A stretch of 64,000 nucleotides of DNA, from NCBI GenBank assembly GCA_907164885.2, contig OU015501.1, positions 25,863,083 through 25,927,082 on the forward strand. Reading direction: 5' to 3'. The position numbers were made by a program, and so were the translations under genes. A model generated the notes under the pieces. It did no database searches and was not told the DNA's origin. It saw only the letters and a program-made list of their open reading frames with translations. This document shows, piece after piece, positions 60,335 through 64,000 of the stretch. The DNA comes from Dolomedes plantarius. Its lineage: Eukaryota; Arthropoda; Arachnida; Araneae; Dolomedidae. How positions within the stretch are numbered: position 1 is the stretch's first letter; every line of letters begins with the position of its first letter.

Positions 60335-60995
60335 TAAAATAAAATTTTAGACGTTACAATAAAATCAAATTATAGGTTATATTCTTAATAAATGGAGCTA
60401 CACTTAAATCGTCTCAATTTTTCTGTTAATCCAAATTTCACTAAAAGCACTGCCTCATCCTGTAACTCCGAATCATAATTTTTCATAAATGGATAAAAAT
60501 TATATTTTCTAAAATTCAGGATTTTTTTTTCCTCTAAACGTATATAACAGCATTAAATCGAAACTTATAATACTCGCCAATATTTCTCAGCATCACATCA
60601 ACACTTCGAGAAAAAGATATTGGCTGGCTAGGGAAGTGGATCCGTCCCTCTTGTATTCCATACAAGGGCACATACACGTGCAGGTATTGCAGAAACATCC
60701 TGGGCAAACTATATTTTATATTAAATTTCTGTTAGCTGAAAATTTAAATTCCTTTCAAGGGAAAAGAATGTTTTCTTTAAAGTTTACTCTACAGCACTTT
60801 CATTAAATAAAAATTATTTTTCTCCAAACACACCGCAAATATTGTGTAAAACAAACACTCACAATTATTGAGAGAAATTAGCACTACACACCCCCTGATT
60901 TTCTTTCATTAATGCCAAATCTCTTCTAGACCCCTATTTTAACTTTCTAACACTCTAGTATCATGATATATTGATTTTTAGTTGGATATAAATAA
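60335..60995. other. No gene seen
   Basis: AT-rich. Slightly mixed composition at 60.60-60.72 kb without frames of note. Confidence 0.45.

Positions 60996-60999
<4 letters not shown>

Positions 61000-61067
<68 letters not shown>
61000..61067. repeat. (TA)n tract
   Basis: Pure TA, about 68 bases. Confidence 0.97.
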
Positions 61068-61068
<1 letters not shown>

Positions 61069-61118
61069 CACTTTCTAATAAAATGAAATCTGGAATTTTC
61101 TGCGGAAGGGAATGATTA

Positions 61119-61193
61119 ACTACAAGCTTTATATTAATTGATATTAATCTTTTGAGAAATATTATTAAAAGAAGGTTCATTAACATTATAATA
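61119..61193 (+). repeat. 75-bp block, second copy
   Basis: Counterpart of 59904-59983. Just upstream, ATGATTAACTACAAGC (61111) also matches the short repeats inside the mariner patch. Confidence 0.88.
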
Positions 61194-61199
61194 CCCTAA

Positions 61200-61990
61200 A
61201 ATATATAAATTATCTCACTTTCATTATTATAATAACCTCTTTTAAATTTGAGGTTTCCATTTACAATAAAACTTACAAAATGAAAAAAAAATTCTGGTAT
61301 GGAAAATACTTTTACTGATATCATGTGGAAGTCCATTGAAAAGTTTTCAGTATTAAAAGGTGTCTTACTTATATGTTTTTGGTATGATTATAATTATTAA
61401 TAACTTTTTTGTATATATTCTACATTAGATTTTTATTTACCATAATGCAAAAAAAGCTATTCAAGCTTAGACTTTAACAGAAAACTGAACTGCATTTTAC
61501 CTTATCATTTATTACCTCTAACTTTATTTTGCGATATTTTTATTTGTCAGGTATTTTTTACGTATTAGCATAATTGTCATTAATTATACTTGCTCAAAAT
61601 TTATTAAATTATTTTACTTATTAATCCCGTCAGGTATTTAATACATACTTTCCACCGTTATTTTTCCTATTATGATTCTAGATTACTTTTCAAAATTTGC
61701 TGGGAATCTCTAAGTCTGAAATTCTTATAAAAAATCATCAAGTGCATGTTTTATTAGTAACAGAAGGTTCCATATTTCCCCTTGCTATATAAACATTTCT
61801 TCCAGCCTTGCGCTAAATCAATGCTGCAAACGCTATTCTTCCCCAGAGGAGAAAATATCGTCACGTTATATTTGGAAAGTGCAAGCCTGGGAAAGACAAC
61901 TTTCCCCTCCGAGTTAAAATCCCGCGACAGATCCCTTCTACATATTTCTCAATTTTTTCCTACTCCATTTTTCTGAAAACCTCCCTCGCT
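61200..61990. other. No gene seen
   Basis: AT-rich to 61.78 kb, then more mixed. A frame at 61782-61976 has no recognised motif. Confidence 0.4.
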
Positions 61991-61991
61991 T

Positions 61992-62272
61992 CTATTCGAA
62001 ATATGTCACTTTTTTAAGACTTGCTGCGATGGGGAGAGATTCTTCCTCCACATGGCCTTCAACATTATTTGCCATATCAATCATGCTAATGGTATAAAAA
62101 TATGTGTCGTCCTCCTCGCCTGTCATTAGGACTCCAAATGCTAAGCTCGTCACGCAAGCGCACACCCATCCCAATGAATTTCCCTTTCATCTAGCCAGGC
62201 ACTAGAATCCATTTTAATTGCTTTTGCTTTTCTTGGCTTATGTTGTCCACACTCTTTCATGTGTTGCTTGCA
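61992..62272 (-). other. Exon-like segment, weak
   Basis: The minus strand has a plausible 3' splice site TTTCTATCCTTGCAG (62273-62287), followed by 40 open codons that include MDSSAWLDEREIHWDG. An overlapping frame continues to 61992 with GWVCACVTSLAFGVLMTG and an acidic segment. The two frames cannot both be one exon, and no good 5' splice site separates them. It might belong to the gene ending at 56.39 kb, but this is speculative. Confidence 0.2.
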
Positions 62273-62384
62273 CTGCAAGGATAGAAATGTAAACAGACTT
62301 TAGTTCAGCAGCTTTTCCCTTCGAATCGATGGATTTGCAACCCATAAGAGAGTCTTTCGACTTAGATCCGTTTTTACCATAATG

Positions 62385-63145
62385 AGAACATCAGATTGGA
62401 AGTTGAATATAAAATTCAAATGCAGTTCACTTAGATGTAGTAATACTGTAAACGCAGTTAATTAAGCTGAACGGTATTTTTTTTTAAATTTTTGTTTTCT
62501 AGCAGGGATTTACAACTGATTTTAATCTATGTAACATCAGATTGGAAGTTGAAAATAAAATTCAAATGCAGTTCACTTAGATGTAGTAATACTGTAAACA
62601 CAGTTAATTAAGCTGAACGGTATTTTTTTTTAAATTTTTGTTTTCTAGCAGGGATTTACAACTGATTTTAATCTATGTAGCAGTGTATTTCAATACATTT
62701 TAGAAAATGAAATTCAAATGCCGCTCACTTAGATGTAGTAATACTGTAAACACAGTTAATTAAGCTGAGCAGTAATTTTTTTTTATTTTTTTTTTCTAGC
62801 AGGGACTTACAATTGATTTTAATCTATGTAGCAGTGTATTTCAATAAATTTTAGAAAATAAAATTCAAATGCAGTTCACTTAGATGTAGTAATACTGCAA
62901 ACACAGTTAATTAAGCTGAACAGTATTTTCCTTTTCTAGCAGGGATTTACAACTGATTTGAATCTATGTAGCAGTGTATTTCAATAAATTTTAGGAAATA
63001 AAATTCAAATGCAGCTCACTTAGATGTAGTAATATTGTAAACACAGTTAATTAGCTGAACAGTAATTTTTTTTTTCTAGAAGGGATTTACAACTGATTTT
63101 AGTCTATTTCAATAGATATTAGTGTATTTCAATAAATTTTAGAAA
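62385..63145. repeat. Tandem array A, about five units of 140-152 bp
   Basis: The marker TTCAAATGCAGTTCACTTAG recurs at 62415 and 62561, with close variants at 62713, 62864 and 63004, each followed by ATGTAGTAATACTGTAAACA, TTAATTAAGCTGAAC and a T-rich run of variable length ahead of TCTAGCAGGGATTTACAACT. Units are highly similar. Length variation is mainly in the T run. The first two units carry an extra AACATCAGATTGGAAGTTGA. Confidence 0.95.
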
Positions 63146-63299
63146 ACAATTTAGATTGAATGGGTGCTTGCTGATATCTATAATAGAATCATTCTTTATC
63201 TTCGAAAGAGCGGCTATTTACACTAGCATATCACAGTAGTTTTAATCTTTTTCAAGGAAATTATGAAAATAAAAAGTAATGCATTACCCTAATTATAAA

Positions 63300-64000
63300 G
63301 ATGCAGATTTTTCTTTATTTTCTAATTTAGTTAATACAGTGAATTTTTAACTGATTTTATGGACATCTGAAGGAATAGCTCATCGATGCGCAAAATCATT
63401 TTACTTCAACTTAAGATTTAATTCAAGATATCGCAAAAAATAATTTAAAGAGCATATTCCTAAATGAAATAACATTTTTCATCAATTTCTAATTTAGTTA
63501 ATACAGTGAATATTTCACTGATTTTATGGATATCTGGAGGAATAGCTCACTGATACGAAAAATCATTATACTTCAACTTAAGATTAAATTCAAGATATCG
63601 CAAAAAAAATTTTAAAGCGCATAATTCTTAAATGAAATAACATATATATAATTTAATAAAGCGAAAAATTCTTCTTAAAAGCTGCAATTAAAACTTTTAA
63701 AAGACAGTGCTATAACATGTCTAGTGCTATAACTATTGATGCACAAAATCATTTTACTTCAACTTAAGATTTAATTCAAGATATCGGAAAAAATAATTTA
63801 AAGAGCATAATTCCTAAATGAAATAACGTTTTTCATCAATTTCTAATTTAGTTAATACAATGAATATTTAACTGATTTTATGGATATCTGAAGGAATAAC
63901 TCACGGATACAAAAAATCATTATACTTCAACTTAAGATTTAATTCAAGATATCGCAAAAAAACATTTAAAGAGCACAATTCTAAAGTGAAATTTATGCAG
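63300..64000. repeat. Tandem array B, units of about 165-177 bp, runs off the window
   Basis: TTCTAATTTAGTTAATACA recurs at 63320 and 63487, with a close match at 63841. Each is followed by ACTGATTTTATGGA, a short linker, TACTTCAACTTAAGATT and TTCAAGATATCG. Between 63640 and 63735 one unit's start is replaced by unrelated sequence. The array is unrelated to array A and continues past the right edge. Confidence 0.92.

Noticed and set aside
62385..64000. CRISPR-like array
   Set aside because: Contiguous units of 140-177 bp with no alternating short repeats and unique spacers, in a eukaryotic context; these are tandem repeats.

Overview
The window is AT-rich nuclear DNA from a eukaryote, most likely an arachnid and probably an orb-weaver-type spider. 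It carries no bacterial operons, no rRNA and no CRISPR. It has long (TA)n tracts, tRNA-headed SINEs, splice-site-like signals, and Tc1/mariner, hAT, piggyBac-like, pogo-like and LTR elements. The Tc1 transposase at 22.0-23.0 kb, the LINE scrap at 51.9 kb and the multicopy protein scrap at 19.3 kb resemble, from memory, proteins annotated many times in spider genomes. The species is inference; the element classes are read directly from terminal repeats, target-site duplications and catalytic motifs.

Layout. 0-7 kb: microsatellites, a CpG-dense island with a candidate first exon (2.65-2.81 kb, minus), two SINEs, a hAT-like MITE, an unclassified interspersed repeat and a Tc1 relic. 9-13.5 kb: a SINE, a pogo-type MITE inside a TA tract, a dead Tc1 and a probable piggyBac-like MITE. 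14.9-17.3 kb: a second copy of the unclassified repeat and a hAT MITE. 18.2-23.6 kb: a 5.4 kb TIR element that has swallowed a mariner and a Tc1. 24.2-26.2 kb: a SINE, a pogo/Tigger end, and a hAT inserted in the terminal repeat of a piggyBac-like MITE. 32.2-38.5 kb: an LTR retrotransposon with paired 511-bp LTRs, a gag-like ORF and an integrase tail, split by a Tc1 with an IR/DR-like end structure. 39-52 kb: Tc1 relics, a SINE, a long-armed fold-back MITE, a hAT MITE, a complex TA tract, a piggyBac-like MITE with a duplicated right end, and a LINE scrap. 54-56.5 kb: a SINE and a candidate terminal coding exon (minus) with a strong 3' splice site and a nearby AATAAA. 59.4-60.3 kb: a mariner patched with sequence that recurs 1.2 kb away. 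62.4-64.0 kb: two unrelated tandem arrays, the second running off the window.

How it fits together. No complete host gene is visible. The best host signals are the minus-strand terminal exon near 56.4 kb and the minus-strand first-exon/CpG island near 2.8 kb. If both are real, the DNA between them is an intergenic or intronic transposon accumulation. Most open frames elsewhere are chance readings of TA/CT repeats (YIYIYI-type peptides) or antisense shadows of transposases. Every transposase seen is broken by a stop, a frameshift or a lost catalytic residue. The nearest to intact is the Tc1 at 22.0-23.0 kb, with two in-frame stops and its catalytic triad present.

I did not find a convincing new biological system. 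The most unusual items are the mariner whose left end was replaced by an inverted copy of its right end, the three-element nest, the hAT-in-TIR insertion and the patch-copied mariner.
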